Positions 28,823 through 41,448 of a stretch of 64,000 nt of DNA are shown here, one piece after another. The notes below the pieces were generated by a model. That model was given only the letters and a program-made list of their open reading frames with translations, did not search any database and was not told where the DNA came from. The stretch is from Streptomyces sp. BV286 (lineage in GTDB: Bacteria; Actinomycetota; Actinomycetes; Streptomycetales; Streptomycetaceae). The position numbers and the translations under genes are program-made. Where the stretch lies: positions 40,029-104,028 of the forward strand of contig NZ_JAHRIB010000059.1 of NCBI RefSeq assembly GCF_019090165.1, written 5' to 3'. Position 1 is the stretch's first letter. Each line of letters begins with the position of its first letter.

Positions 28823-31800
28823 GTGAGCACGACCTCCCCCACGACCCAGGTGCGCACGGTCTGCTCGTACTGCGGCGTCGGCTGCGGCATGGTCCTCGAC
28901 ATCGGGATGGGCCCCGACGGCCGGCGTACGGTCCTGAAGGCGTCCGGGGACAAGACGCACCCGGCGAACCACGGCCGGCTGTGCACCAAGGGGGCGACCA
29001 CCGCGGACATGCTCGCGGCGCCGGGACGGCTCTCCACCGCGCTCGTACGGGAGGACCGCGGGGCCGAGCCGGAGCCGGCTCCCGTGGACGCGGCGATCAC
29101 CGAGACCGCGAGGCGGCTGCGGGCGGTCATCGACGAGCACGGTCCCGACGCCTTCGCCTTCTACGTCTCGGGGCAGATGAGCCTGGAGGCCCAGTACCTG
29201 GCGAACAAGCTGGCCAAGGGCTTCGTACGGACGAACCAGATCGAGTCGAACTCCCGGCTGTGCATGGCGAGTGCGGGCGCGGGCTACAAGCTGTCGCTGG
29301 GCGCCGACGGGCCGCCCGGCTCGTACCAGGACTTCGAGAAGGCGGACGTCTTCCTCGTCATCGGTTCGAACATGGCCGACTGCCATCCGATCCTCTTCCT
29401 GCGGATGATGGACCGGGTGAGGTCGGCGGGCGCCAAGGTGATCGTCGTCGACCCGCGGCGCACCGCCACCGCCGACAAGGCCGACCTGTTCCTGCGGATC
29501 AGGCCCGGGACCGACCTGGCCTTCCTGAACGGGCTGCTGCATCTGCTCCACAGGGACGGGCACACCGACCCCGCGTTCATCGCCGCACACACCGAGGGCT
29601 GGGACGCGATGCCCGGCTTCCTCACCGACTACCCGCCCGCCGCCGTCGCCGACATCACCGGCATCGCGGAGGACGACCTCCGCGAGGCCGCCCGGCTGAT
29701 CGGCGAGGCGGGCGAGTGGATGAGCCTGTGGACCATGGGCCTCAACCAGTCCACGCACGGCACCTGGAACACGAACGCGCTGGTCAACCTGCATCTCGCC
29801 ACCGGTGCGATCTGCCGTCCGGGGTCCGGCCCCTTCTCGCTCACCGGACAGCCCAACGCCATGGGCGGCCGCGAGATGGGGTACATGGGGCCCGGCCTGC
29901 CCGGGCAGCGGTCCGTACTCGTCGACGACGAACGCGCCTTCGTCGAGGAGCTGTGGGAGCTGGCACCCGGCACCCTCCGCAAGGACGGGGTCGGCAAGGG
30001 CACCGTCGAGATGTTCCGGAAGATGGCCGACGGCGAGATCAGGGCCTGCTGGATCATCTGCACCAACCCGGTCGCCTCGGTGGGCAACCGCCGCACGGTC
30101 ATCGAGGGCCTGGAGGCCGCCGAGTTCGTCGTCACCCAGGACGTGTTCGCCGAGACCGAGACCAACGCGTACGCCGATGTCGTGCTGCCCGGCGCCATGT
30201 GGACCGAGACCGAGGGCGTCCTCATCAACAGCGAGCGCAACCTCACGCTCGCCCGGGCCGCCGTGGAACCGCCCGGCGAGGCGCTCGCGGACTGGCGTCT
30301 CATCGCCCGGGTGGCCTGCGAGATGGGCTACGAGAAGGGGTTCTCGTACGAGAGCGCGGAAGAGATATTCGAGGAGATCAAGCGGGCGTGGAACCCCACG
30401 ACCGGGTGGGACCTGCGAGGTGTGACGTACGAGCGGCTGCGGGACACGTCCGTGCAGTGGCCGGCCGCGCGGGAGGACGGACCCGACCGCAATCCGATCC
30501 GGTACGTCGGTTCCGGTGACGGTGACGGGGCGGGTTCCGGTGAGGGGGCGGGGGCGGGGGCCGTGAACGGGGGTCCGGTCTTTCCCACGGCCAGTGGGCG
30601 GGCCGTGTTCCACGCCCGGCCGCACCTGCCGGCCGCCGAACTGCCCGACGACGACTTCCCCTTCGTACTGAACACCGGTCGGCTCCAGCACCAGTGGCAC
30701 ACGCTGACCAAGACCGGGCGGGTGGCCAAGCTCAACAAGCTCGATCCGGGGCCGTTCGTGGAGGTGCATCCGGAGGATGCCGCGGAGCTCGGCGTGGCCG
30801 ACGGGGACCGGGTCGAGGTCGCCTCCCGGCGGGGGCGGGCCGTGCTGCCCGCGGTGGTGACGGACCGGGTGCGGCGTGGGTGTCTGTTCGCTCCGTTCCA
30901 CTGGAACGACCTGTTCGGTGAGTACCTGAGCGTCAACGCCGTCACCAGTGACGCCGTCGACCCCGTGTCGTTCCAGCCCGAGCTGAAGGTGTGCGCGGTA
31001 GCGGTGGCGAGGGTCTCCTCCCCCGTTCCGTCCCTCTCCGGAAGCGGAGCGCCGCCCCGGGCTCCGCTGGGTGCTCTGCCCCCGGGCCCCGGCTCCCCGG
31101 GCGCCGGACGGGCCGGGGACCACCCGGCCGCCGCCCGTACGGCCGGTGTTCCCGCGACGGCCCACGTCGGCGAGGTCTTCGGGCTCGTCCCCGCACCTCC
31201 CCCCGTCCTGACCGCTCAGGAGCGCCAGTACCTCACCGGGTTCCTCGCCGGGCTTCCCGCCGGCTCCGAGGGGGTGCCCGTGCTGCCGGCCGACGCCCCC
31301 TTCGACCCCGACCACGCGCTCTGGGTGAACGGCGTTCTCGCCGGGATGTACTCGCGTGCCGCGGCCACCCCGCCGAACCCGGTCACGCCTCTTCGCGAGG
31401 TCGTCGTCCTGTGGGCCTCACAGACCGGGAACGCCGAGGAGTTCGCCACCGCCGCCGCCGAGCGGCTCGCCGCGACCGGCCATCGGGCCACGCTCGTCGG
31501 GATGGACGACGCCGACCCGCGCGCGCTGCCGCCCGGTGCGGACCTGCTGCTCATCACCAGCACGTTCGGCGACGGGGACGCGCCCGACAACGGCTCCGGT
31601 TTCTGGTCGGCCCTGGACGAGCCGGGGTCCCCGCGCATGGACGGCGTGCGCTATGCCGTGCTGGCACTCGGCGACTCCTCGTACGACGACTTCTGCGGGC
31701 ACGGCCGCCGGCTCGACCAGCGGCTGGACGAGCTGGGCGGAGTGCGGCTCGCTCCGCGCACGGACTGCGAACCGGACTACGAGCCGTCCGCGCAGGCCTG

Positions 31801-32992
31801 GCTCGACCAGGTGGTCACCGCGCTCGCGCCGGGCCAGGAGCCCGCCCCCGCGCCTGCTCCCCCGTCGAGGAGGCCCGCGGCGGTCACCGCCCGGCTCGTC
31901 GGCAACCGGCTGCTCAGCCTGCCCGGCGCGGACAAGGAGGTGCGCCGCTTCACCTTCGACACCCGGGACAGCGGTACGCCGCTGACGTACGAGGCCGGGG
32001 ACGCGCTCGGCGTACGGCCGGTCAACTCGCCGTCCCTGGTGGCCGAATGGCTGGAGGTGTCCGGACTCGACGCGGCAACCACCGTGGAGGTGAACGGAGT
32101 GGGCCACACCTCTCTCGCCGACGCGCTGGAGCGGCATCTCGACATCACCAGGATCACCCCCGATCTGCTGCGTTTCGTCGCCGAACACACCGCCGACAAC
32201 CGGGAGTTGAAGAGGATGCTGCGGCCGGACAACAAGGACGGGCTGGCCAAGTGGAGTTGGGGCCGGCAGGCCGTGGACGTGATCGCCGAGCATCCCGTGC
32301 GGGCGGGCGCCCAGGAGTGGGCCGAAGTCCTGAAGCGGCTCCAGCCGCGCCTGTACTCCATATCCTCCAGCCCGCTCACCGACCCGCACCTCGTGTCGCT
32401 GACGGTCTCCGTCGTGCGCTACGAGAACCTCGGCGGACAGGCCCGCGGCGGGGTCTGCTCACCCTTCCTCGCCGACGCCGAACCGGACACGCCGGTACCG
32501 GTGTTCGTGCAGCGCTCCCCGCACTTCAGGCCCCCGGCGGATCCGGCGGCCCCGATGGTGATGGTGGGGCCCGGTACCGGAGTCGCGCCCTTCGTCGGAT
32601 TCCTGGAGGAGCGGCGGGCCCTCGGCCACCGGGCGCCCAACTGGCTGTTCTTCGGCGAGCAGCACCGGGCGACCGACTTCTACTACGAGGACGAGCTGGC
32701 CGGCTTCGTCGCCGACGGCACCCTCACTCGCCTGGACACGGCGTTCTCCCGGGACCAGCGTGCCAAGGTCTACGTCCAGGACCGGATGCGCGAGCACGGG
32801 CCCGAACTGTGGTCGTGGCTCCAGGACGGCGCCCGCTTCTTCGTCTGCGGGGACGCCTCCCGCATGGCGAAGGACGTCGACCGGGCGCTGCGGGACATCG
32901 CGGTCACCCACGGCGGCCTGGGCGAGGCCGAGGCCGCCGCGTACGTCAAGCAGCTCGCGGCGGACAAGCGGTACGTCAGGGACGTGTACTGA
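28823..32992 (+). CDS. Assimilatory nitrate reductase fused to sulfite-reductase-type flavoprotein, 1389 aa
   Basis: Bifunctional protein that can carry electrons from NADPH through FAD and FMN to a molybdopterin site. Order: N-terminal [4Fe-4S] motif CSYCGVGCG (Cys14, 17, 21) with RLCTKG; molybdopterin oxidoreductase domain ([29 protein letters not shown]); MGD-binding domain ([17 protein letters not shown]); flavodoxin domain ([15 protein letters not shown]) from about residue 855; FAD-binding ([11 protein letters not shown]) and NADPH-binding ([17 protein letters not shown]) domains to the end. Start is GTG 28823 after GGAGAAAGG. Needs molybdenum cofactor, and a complete molybdate uptake block lies convergent and 54 bp away. 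Length and domain order fit the fused actinobacterial type. Confidence 0.93.
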   Translation: MSTTSPTTQVRTVCSYCGVGCGMVLDIGMGPDGRRTVLKASGDKTHPANHGRLCTKGATTADMLAAPGRLSTALVREDRGAEPEPAPVDAAITETARRLRAVIDEHGPDAFAFYVSGQMSLEAQYLANKLAKGFVRTNQIESNSRLCMASAGAGYKLSLGADGPPGSYQDFEKADVFLVIGSNMADCHPILFLRMMDRVRSAGAKVIVVDPRRTATADKADLFLRIRPGTDLAFLNGLLHLLHRDGHTDPAFIAAHTEGWDAMPGFLTDYPPAAVADITGIAEDDLREAARLIGEAGEWMSLWTMGLNQSTHGTWNTNALVNLHLATGAICRPGSGPFSLTGQPNAMGGREMGYMGPGLPGQRSVLVDDERAFVEELWELAPGTLRKDGVGKGTVEMFRKMADGEIRACWIICTNPVASVGNRRTVIEGLEAAEFVVTQDVFAETETNAYADVVLPGAMWTETEGVLINSERNLTLARAAVEPPGEALADWRLIARVACEMGYEKGFSYESAEEIFEEIKRAWNPTTGWDLRGVTYERLRDTSVQWPAAREDGPDRNPIRYVGSGDGDGAGSGEGAGAGAVNGGPVFPTASGRAVFHARPHLPAAELPDDDFPFVLNTGRLQHQWHTLTKTGRVAKLNKLDPGPFVEVHPEDAAELGVADGDRVEVASRRGRAVLPAVVTDRVRRGCLFAPFHWNDLFGEYLSVNAVTSDAVDPVSFQPELKVCAVAVARVSSPVPSLSGSGAPPRAPLGALPPGPGSPGAGRAGDHPAAARTAGVPATAHVGEVFGLVPAPPPVLTAQERQYLTGFLAGLPAGSEGVPVLPADAPFDPDHALWVNGVLAGMYSRAAATPPNPVTPLREVVVLWASQTGNAEEFATAAAERLAATGHRATLVGMDDADPRALPPGADLLLITSTFGDGDAPDNGSGFWSALDEPGSPRMDGVRYAVLALGDSSYDDFCGHGRRLDQRLDELGGVRLAPRTDCEPDYEPSAQAWLDQVVTALAPGQEPAPAPAPPSRRPAAVTARLVGNRLLSLPGADKEVRRFTFDTRDSGTPLTYEAGDALGVRPVNSPSLVAEWLEVSGLDAATTVEVNGVGHTSLADALERHLDITRITPDLLRFVAEHTADNRELKRMLRPDNKDGLAKWSWGRQAVDVIAEHPVRAGAQEWAEVLKRLQPRLYSISSSPLTDPHLVSLTVSVVRYENLGGQARGGVCSPFLADAEPDTPVPVFVQRSPHFRPPADPAAPMVMVGPGTGVAPFVGFLEERRALGHRAPNWLFFGEQHRATDFYYEDELAGFVADGTLTRLDTAFSRDQRAKVYVQDRMREHGPELWSWLQDGARFFVCGDASRMAKDVDRALRDIAVTHGGLGEAEAAAYVKQLAADKRYVRDVY

Positions 32993-33046
32993 CCAGGGGC
33001 GTCCGCCGCTGCCCCGGAGGCCGTCCCAGCTGCCCAACGGGGCGTC

Positions 33047-35035
33047 TCAGAGGGGCACCACGGTCGTCTCGGTCGCCTTGACGCTGGTCCACACCGGCAC
33101 GCCGTCCGCGAGGCCGAGTTCGGCGGCGGCCTGCGGGGTGATCTCCGCGACGACGTCGGGCGCGCGGTCGGACCCGATCAGCACACGCAGCCGGCTGCCG
33201 CTGGCCGTGATCTCGCGCACCGTGCCCGGCCAGACGTTGCGGGGGCTGCCGGTGGGCCTGTCCCGGTGGACGGAGACCGCCTCGGGAGCGATGATCGCCA
33301 GCGCCAGCGTCCCTACGGGCAGCGGCTCGGCGATGACGAACAGGCCTCCCCCGTCGGCGAGTTCGAGTCCTTCGGCGCTCGCCGTGCCGGGCCAGGCGTT
33401 GCGGCCGAGCATCCGGGCGACCCAGGGCGAGCGGGGGTGCCGGGTGACCTCGGCGGGCGGCGCGTCCTGAAGGGCGCGGCCCTCGTCGAGTACGAGGACG
33501 CGGTCCGCGAGGGAGACGGCCTCGACGGGGTCGTGGGTGACGATCAGGCAGACGCCGCCGAAGCCGTCGAGGTGGCGGCGCAGGGTGTGCCGTACGCGCG
33601 CGCGGGTGCTCTGGTCGAGTGCGGCCAGCGGCTCGTCGAGGAGCAGGAGCCGGGGGCGGGCCGCCAGTGCCCGTGCCAGGGCGACGCGTTGGGCCTGTCC
33701 GCCGGAGAGCTGGGCAGGCCTGCGGTGCGCGAGGTGGCCGACGCCGAGCCGGTCGAGCCACTCCTGTGCGGCCCGACGGGCCTCGGTCCGGTGCACGCCC
33801 TGCGCCCGGAGCCCGTACGCGGTGTTGGCGAGCGCGGTGAGGTGCGGGAACAGCGCGCCGTCCTGGGGCACCCAGGCGACTCCTCTGCGGTGCGGGGGCA
33901 GTCCGGTGACGTCGGTGCCGCCCAGGCGCAGGTCGGCGTGGGCCCGCGGGGTCAGGCCGAGCAGGGCGCGCAGGAGGGTGGTCTTGCCCGCGCCGTTGGG
34001 TCCGACGACGGCGATGGTGGTGCCCGGGTCGGCGTCCAGGACCAGCGTGTTGAAACCGGTGACGTCGGCATGCAGCGACCAGAGCGTCCCGTCGGGGCCG
34101 GGAGCGGGACCGGGAGTGAGGCCGTCGGCCGGGGCCGCGCCGGCCTCGGCCGCCCCCGGCGGGTCCTCCTCCGGGGGCGGCTTGGCCACGTACGCGCGGG
34201 TGCCGCCCGGGGTGCCCGTGAAACGGCCGCGCAGGGCGACGAGGACCGCCATGGCGATGGCGAGGAGGAGGAGCGAGACGGAGGTGGCGGCCTGCGGGTC
34301 GTCCTGGAGGAGCAGATACACCTGGAGGGGCAGGGTCTGGGTGGTGCCGGGGAGGTTGCCCGCGAAGGTGATGGTGGCCCCGAACTCCCCGAGGGCGCGG
34401 GCCCAGGTGAGTGCGGCCCCGGCGATCAGGCCCGGGGCGACCATGGGCAGGGTGACGGTCACGAACACCCGTACCGGGGAGGCTCCCAGCGAGGCCGCGG
34501 TCTCCTCGTAACGCGGCCGGAGCCCCGCGATCGCCCCTTCGAGGCTGATCACCAGGAAGGGCATCGCGACGAACGTGGCGGCGAGGACCGCTCCCGAGGT
34601 GTGGAACGGCAGCGTGACGCCGAACGTGTCCTCCAGCCAGGGTCCGAGCAGCCCGCGCCGCCCGAACGCGAGCAGCAGCGCGACACCTCCGACGGTGGGC
34701 GGCAGCACCATCGGCAGCAGCACCAGAGAGCGGACGAGCGCCTTGCCGCGGAACGGCACCCGGGCCAGCAGCCAGGCCAGCGGGACACCGAGTACGAGGG
34801 ACAGACCGAGCGACCAGAAGGAGACGACCAGCGAGAGCCGCAACGCCTCGCTGGTGTCCGGGTCGCTCAGGTGCCCGCCCAGGTCCGCCCAGTCGGTGCG
34901 GGCCAGGATGCCGGCCAGCGGAAGGACGAGGAAGACGATGGCGAGCAGCGCGGGAAGGGCCAGCGGGAGGGGCGCGCGGAAGCCGCGGGAGCGCCTGCTT
35001 CCGTGGTCCGGCCCGGGTGTGCGTACGGCTTTCAC
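33047..35035 (-). CDS. modBC: Molybdate ABC transporter permease-ATPase fusion, 662 aa
   Basis: One chain carrying ModB and ModC. Residues 20-270: permease with about six membrane segments and the EAA loop EETAASLGASPVRVFVTVTL. A Pro/Ala/Gly linker (about 285-315) leads to the ATPase: Walker A GPNGAGKTT (345-353), signature LSGGQ (443-447), Walker B LLLLDEP (463-469), H-loop VTHD. C-terminal TOBE/Mop domain (about 590-660; NVWPGTVREITASGSRLRV) would sense molybdate. GTG start at 35035, six bases after the modA stop; expressed with modA. Confidence 0.95.
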   Translation of the reverse strand: MKAVRTPGPDHGSRRSRGFRAPLPLALPALLAIVFLVLPLAGILARTDWADLGGHLSDPDTSEALRLSLVVSFWSLGLSLVLGVPLAWLLARVPFRGKALVRSLVLLPMVLPPTVGGVALLLAFGRRGLLGPWLEDTFGVTLPFHTSGAVLAATFVAMPFLVISLEGAIAGLRPRYEETAASLGASPVRVFVTVTLPMVAPGLIAGAALTWARALGEFGATITFAGNLPGTTQTLPLQVYLLLQDDPQAATSVSLLLLAIAMAVLVALRGRFTGTPGGTRAYVAKPPPEEDPPGAAEAGAAPADGLTPGPAPGPDGTLWSLHADVTGFNTLVLDADPGTTIAVVGPNGAGKTTLLRALLGLTPRAHADLRLGGTDVTGLPPHRRGVAWVPQDGALFPHLTALANTAYGLRAQGVHRTEARRAAQEWLDRLGVGHLAHRRPAQLSGGQAQRVALARALAARPRLLLLDEPLAALDQSTRARVRHTLRRHLDGFGGVCLIVTHDPVEAVSLADRVLVLDEGRALQDAPPAEVTRHPRSPWVARMLGRNAWPGTASAEGLELADGGGLFVIAEPLPVGTLALAIIAPEAVSVHRDRPTGSPRNVWPGTVREITASGSRLRVLIGSDRAPDVVAEITPQAAAELGLADGVPVWTSVKATETTVVPL

Positions 35036-35041
35036 GGCCGG

Positions 35042-35833
35042 TTACGGCTTCTCGAAGCCCGCGTCGGTGAGGATCTTCCGGGCCTCGGCGGAGGAGAGCC
35101 ACTTCACGAAGGCCGTGGCCGCCGCGGAGTGCTTCGACTCCTTCAGCGTGGCGGCCGGGTAGGAGGCGATGGCGTTCTGGCCGTCGGGGATGGCCACGGC
35201 GTCGACCTTGCCGGTCGCCGCGGCCGCGTCGGTCCGGTAGACCATGCCCGCGTCCGCCTCGCCGAGTTCGACCTTGCTGAGCACGGCGCGGACGTTGGGC
35301 TCCTCGGAGACCGGTTTCACGGTGATCTTCCGGGCGTCGAGGATCTGCCGGCTGTAGCGGCCGACCGGGACCTCGGGGGCCGCGAGCACGACCTTCAGCC
35401 CGGTGTCCGCGAGGTCGTCGAGGCCTTCGATCTTCTCCGGGTTGCCCTTGCCTGTGGCGATGACCAGGCGGTTCCTGGCGATGACGACCGGTGTTCCGGT
35501 GTCGGCCTTGAGCCCGTCCATCGTCTTGGTGTCCGCGGTGACGAGCGCGTCGGCGGGGGCGCCCTGCCGCACCTGGGCGGCCAGTTCCTGCGATCCGGCG
35601 AAGGAGAAGGTCACCTTCGTGCCGGGGTGCTCCTTCTCGTACACCGCGCCCGCGTGCTTGAAGACGTCGGTGAGGGAGGAGGCGGCGAGGACGGTCAGCT
35701 CGGCCTTCGAGGAGCCTGCGGCGGCCTGCGTACCGCTGTCACTGTCGTCGCCGCCGTCGGCGCCGCAGGCCGCGAGCGTGACGAGCAGGGCGGAGGCGAG
35801 GGCCGCGGTGGCGGCGCGGCGGGTGGGGAACAC
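35042..35833 (-). CDS. modA: Molybdate-binding lipoprotein ModA, 263 aa
   Basis: Extracellular solute-binding protein that delivers molybdate (or tungstate) to ModBC. Lipoprotein signal with lipobox LVTLAAC, then Gly/Asp-rich spacer and ModA core: [47 protein letters not shown], and AGMVYRTDA. Oxyanion-binding serines lie in ASSL and GSQ. GTG start at 35833 with AAGGAG 9 bases upstream. A 20-bp inverted repeat separates it from the upstream TOBE regulator gene. Confidence 0.96.
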   Translation of the reverse strand: MFPTRRAATAALASALLVTLAACGADGGDDSDSGTQAAAGSSKAELTVLAASSLTDVFKHAGAVYEKEHPGTKVTFSFAGSQELAAQVRQGAPADALVTADTKTMDGLKADTGTPVVIARNRLVIATGKGNPEKIEGLDDLADTGLKVVLAAPEVPVGRYSRQILDARKITVKPVSEEPNVRAVLSKVELGEADAGMVYRTDAAAATGKVDAVAIPDGQNAIASYPAATLKESKHSAAATAFVKWLSSAEARKILTDAGFEKP

Positions 35834-35855
35834 GGTGGCGGGCTCCTTGGGACTG

Positions 35856-35875
35856 CGGACGGCGACCGCCGTCCG
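35856..35875. promoter_or_regulatory. Inverted repeat upstream of modA
   Basis: CGGACGGCG (35856-35864) and CGCCGTCCG (35867-35875) form a perfect 9-bp repeat with a 2-nt centre, in the 95-bp gap between the TOBE regulator gene and modA. Could be an operator or an attenuating hairpin for modA. Confidence 0.5.
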
Positions 35876-35928
35876 AGCGGATGGGACGGGGCCGCGCCGG
35901 GACGGCGACGCGCCGCGGAGGGCTGCGG

Positions 35929-36333
35929 TCAGGTGCGGTCGATGTGCACGTTGGTCGACTTCACGCGGGCGGTGGCCCGCATGCCGACCTCCAGGCCCAG
36001 TTCCTCGACGGCCTCCCGGGTCAGCAGGGACACCAGCCGGTGCGGGCCGGCCTGGATCTCGACCTGGGCCGCGACGTCACCGAGCTTGATGGCGGTGACG
36101 ATGCCGGGGAACGCGTTGCGGACCGAGGTGTACGGGGTCTCGTCCTCGCCGGTTCCGGTGGTGCCGTTCTGCGCGAGCTCGACGGAGAAGGCGGCGAGGT
36201 CCCGGCCGTCGATGACGCGACGGCCGCTGTCGTCACGGTGGGTCGTGACCCGGCCGGCGTCCGCCCAGCGGCGCGCGGTGTCGGGGCTCACGCCCAGCAG
36301 ACGCGCCGCCTGACCGATGGTGTAGGACTGCAT
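35929..36333 (-). CDS. MerR-type HTH plus TOBE (Mop) molybdate-responsive regulator, 134 aa
   Basis: N-terminal helix-turn-helix of MerR/excisionase type ([20 protein letters not shown], then [20 protein letters not shown]) and C-terminal Mop/TOBE domain ([49 protein letters not shown]). The layout is that of actinobacterial molybdate sensors that control mod genes; it replaces the ModE of enterobacteria. A canonical promoter gives a leaderless start at ATG 36333. Upstream of modA and modBC on the same strand. Confidence 0.9.
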   Translation of the reverse strand: MQSYTIGQAARLLGVSPDTARRWADAGRVTTHRDDSGRRVIDGRDLAAFSVELAQNGTTGTGEDETPYTSVRNAFPGIVTAIKLGDVAAQVEIQAGPHRLVSLLTREAVEELGLEVGMRATARVKSTNVHIDRT

Positions 36334-36340
36334 ATGCGAC

Positions 36341-36398
36341 AGATTAGGCCGCGAACCCTCTCATCTGCAATGCACCCCCGGATTGCCCATGGCAGATG
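36341..36398 (-). promoter_or_regulatory. Leaderless promoter with inverted repeat for the molybdate regulator
   Basis: Read on the minus strand: -35 TTGCAG (36370-36365), 18-bp spacer, -10 TAATCT (36346-36341), seven bases before ATG 36333, so the mRNA is leaderless. CATCTGC (36362-36368) and GCAGATG (36392-36398) form a 7-bp inverted repeat overlapping the -35, a possible operator. Confidence 0.6.
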
Positions 36399-36576
36399 CG
36401 GTACGGGCCGCAGGTCGTGCGACACCGACGATCCGGCGCCCCGGACTCCGGGCTCGGCCACTCCCGCCCCTGCTCCGGCGACCGCGGCCGGGTTCCGTAG
36501 GCACCGCCCTCCAGGTACTTCCTCCCAGGTACGCCCTCCGGTCCTCCGGCCTGAGCCGGCGGTGCCGCCGCGCACG

Positions 36577-36607
36577 CCTGCCCGGGCCGGAATCCGGCCC
36601 GGGCAGG
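36577..36607 (-). terminator. Hairpin terminator after the DHA2 transporter gene
   Basis: Perfect 14-bp stem (36577-36590 with 36594-36607) and AAT loop, 39 bp past the transporter stop codon. Confidence 0.8.
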
Positions 36608-36645
36608 TGCGTCGAGGCTGTGGGGTCGAACCTGAGTCAGGGGAG

Positions 36646-38121
36646 TCAGGCCCTGGCTTCGGCTCCGGCCGCCTCGGGAGCGGCGGGGCCGGGCGCCGCT
36701 GCGGACCCGGAGGCGTCCGCCTTGGGGACGGGGATGAGGGAGGCGACGGCCGCGGCCGCGAGAGCCACCGCGCAGCCGATCAGCATGGCGACGCGGAATC
36801 CGTCCTCGGAGGGCAGGGCGAAACCGCCGAAGTCCGTGGTCATCTGCGCCAGGACCACCGCGATCACGGCGGCCGACACGGAGCTGCCGATCGAGCGCAT
36901 CAGCGTGTTGAAGCTGTTGGCCGAGGCGGTCTCCGACTGGGGCACCGCGCCCATGATGAGGGCCGGCATCGCACCGTAGGCGAAGCCCACGCCCGTGTTG
37001 CAGACGATGGTGGCGACGAGCAGACCGCCGGTGGAGCCGAGCAGCGGCAGGGAGAGGCCATAGCCGAGGGCGATGATCAGGGCTCCGACGGTCAGCGTGA
37101 CCTTGGGTCCGCGCGCGGCCGATACCTTGGCGCCGAGCGGCGACATGACCATCATCATCAGGCCCGCCGGGGCCATCCAGAGCCCCATGGCCAGCATCGA
37201 CTGGCCCAGTCCGTAGCCGGTGGCCTCGGGCAGCTGCAGCAGCTGGGGCACGACCAGCGACTGGGCGTACATCGCGAATCCGACGAGGACCGACGCCGCG
37301 TTGGTCATCAGTACCTGCGGGCGGGCGGTCACCCGCAGGTCGACCAGCGGCTCGCTCGTCCGCAGCTCCCACCGGCCCCAGGCGGCCAGCACGACGACCG
37401 CGGCGCCGAGCAGCCCCAGCGTGGTGGCACTGCCCCATCCCCAGTCGGCGCCCTTGGACACCCCGAGGAGCAGGCAGACGAGGCCCGTACCGAGGCCGAC
37501 CGCGCCGACCAGGTCGAAGCCGCGGCCCGCGGCGGTGTTCACCCGGCCGCCCGGCACGACGAACCAGATCAGGGTGGCGACCGCGAGCGCCAGGGCGGCG
37601 ACGACCCAGAACAGCACCCGCCAGCTCGCGTTCTCGGCGATCGCCGCAGAGAACGGCAGGCCGAGCGCGCCGCCGACCCCCATGGAGGCGCTCATGATCG
37701 CGATGGACGAGCCCAGCTTCTCCGCGGGCACCACGTCCCGCAGGAGGCTGATGCCGAGGGGCACCACGCCCATGCCGAGGCCCTGGAGGCCGCGTCCGGC
37801 GATCATCGGGATCACGGAGGAGGACAGGGCGCAGACCACCGAGCCCACGACGAGCGGTACCAGCGAGACCAGCAGCATGCGCCGCTTGCCGTACATGTCC
37901 CCGAGGCGTCCGGCGACGGGCGTCGCCACCGCCGCGGCCAGCAGCGTGGCGGTGATCACCCACGAGGCGTTCGAGGCGCTGGTGTCGAGCAGCGTCGGAA
38001 GCTCCCCGATCAGCGGCACCACCAGGGTCTGCGTGACCGCGGCGACGATGCCGGCGAAGGCGAGGATGCCGATGACACCGCCTGAGCGGTTCTCGGCCTT
38101 GGGACTGTCAGAACTCTCCAC
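36646..38121 (-). CDS. MFS transporter of the DHA2 (14-TM) drug exporter family, 491 aa
   Basis: Proton-driven efflux pump of the plasma membrane; substrate unknown. Fourteen hydrophobic segments; motif A GRLGDMYGKRRM after TM2; motif C-like region GVGGALGLPFSAAIAENASWRVLF. The C-terminus is Ala/Pro-rich. Start at GTG 38121 (VESSDSPKAENRS) after GAGGGGAG. The upstream 334 bp carry a perfect palindrome (38193-38209), so it is probably under a local or distant repressor; no repressor gene is adjacent in the right place. Confidence 0.92.
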   Translation of the reverse strand: MESSDSPKAENRSGGVIGILAFAGIVAAVTQTLVVPLIGELPTLLDTSASNASWVITATLLAAAVATPVAGRLGDMYGKRRMLLVSLVPLVVGSVVCALSSSVIPMIAGRGLQGLGMGVVPLGISLLRDVVPAEKLGSSIAIMSASMGVGGALGLPFSAAIAENASWRVLFWVVAALALAVATLIWFVVPGGRVNTAAGRGFDLVGAVGLGTGLVCLLLGVSKGADWGWGSATTLGLLGAAVVVLAAWGRWELRTSEPLVDLRVTARPQVLMTNAASVLVGFAMYAQSLVVPQLLQLPEATGYGLGQSMLAMGLWMAPAGLMMMVMSPLGAKVSAARGPKVTLTVGALIIALGYGLSLPLLGSTGGLLVATIVCNTGVGFAYGAMPALIMGAVPQSETASANSFNTLMRSIGSSVSAAVIAVVLAQMTTDFGGFALPSEDGFRVAMLIGCAVALAAAAVASLIPVPKADASGSAAAPGPAAPEAAGAEARA

Positions 38122-38192
38122 GGGCTCCCCTCCAGGGCTTCCGGACCACGGCGCCACGCGCCGGACGGCAACACCGGACGCCAGAATGCATC

Positions 38193-38209
38193 ATGCACAG
38201 AATGTGCAT
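38193..38209. promoter_or_regulatory. Perfect palindrome upstream of the DHA2 transporter
   Basis: ATGCACA-GAA-TGTGCAT is a 17-bp palindrome located 72 bp upstream of the transporter start. More TGCAT motifs flank it (38187-38191, 38222-38226), so several operator half-sites may be present. Resembles a MarR/PadR/TetR operator; regulator unknown. Confidence 0.6.
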
Positions 38210-38419
38210 CTTACATATCCAGTGCATCACCCATACCGCGCGAGCGGCCGGCGGGGCGGCACGCGAACACCCGACAACCGTGCAGACGTGCAGTCGCGCC
38301 GCCGCGCAGCCGTGTCGCACACCGGATTCACCGCCCGTCCAGGACATACAGGACATGAGTCGACGGGCCGGCGAACACCCGCCCAACGCGACACGCCAAA
38401 ACTTGCATCATTCGTTTAC

Positions 38420-38449
38420 TTGAACTGTTCGTGTTTATGGACGTAGGTT
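38420..38449 (+). promoter_or_regulatory. Leaderless promoter of furA-katG
   Basis: -35 TTGAAC (38420-38425), 18-bp spacer, -10 TAGGTT (38444-38449), with ATG 38456 seven bases further, and no Shine-Dalgarno sequence. Any FurA operator is expected to overlap this region. Confidence 0.6.
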
Positions 38450-38455
38450 TGGCCC

Positions 38456-41150
<2,695 letters not shown>

Positions 41151-41168
41151 TCACCCCACCCGCACAAG

Positions 41169-41216
41169 GGCGATGCCCGGGCCGGTCCCTGTGGACCGGC
41201 CCGGGCATCGCCTTTT
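41169..41216 (+). terminator. Intrinsic terminator of furA-katG
   Basis: Perfect 20-bp stem (41169-41188 with 41193-41212), CTGT loop and TTTT tail (41213-41216). A textbook rho-independent terminator. Confidence 0.95.
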
Positions 41217-41269
41217 CCGCTCGACGTCCGCCGACGGGACGGGGACGCAGGGCGTCAGCCGTCCTTCTT

Positions 41270-41317
41270 CACCGGCTCCAGGATCGCCACGCACTCCACG
41301 TGATGCGTCATCGGGAA
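41270..41317. repeat. Left attachment-site repeat (attL), orphan 3' end of the methyltransferase gene
   Basis: 48 bp matching 53959-54006 at 45 positions, with an identical 26-bp core at 41292-41317. On the minus strand it reads as the C-terminus FPMTHHVECVAILEPVKKDG followed by a stop, that is, the last 20 codons of the uracil methyltransferase whose gene now lies 12.7 kb away. Confidence 0.9.
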
Positions 41318-41448
41318 GATGTCAGCAAGCGAAGAGTCGATAATATCCGCAGGTCAGGGGCAGTTTTCGGCCCGGCTGGACGGCTCCTTGGTTGCCCTGA
41401 GCGTCACGCCCGGCCAGAGCAGCGGCCGGTCGAACCGGCGCCCTCAGT

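Noticed and set aside
41270..41317. tRNA gene as the island attachment site
   Set aside because: The repeat is the end of a protein gene; no tRNA-like fold or CCA end is present, and I found no tRNA anywhere in the window.
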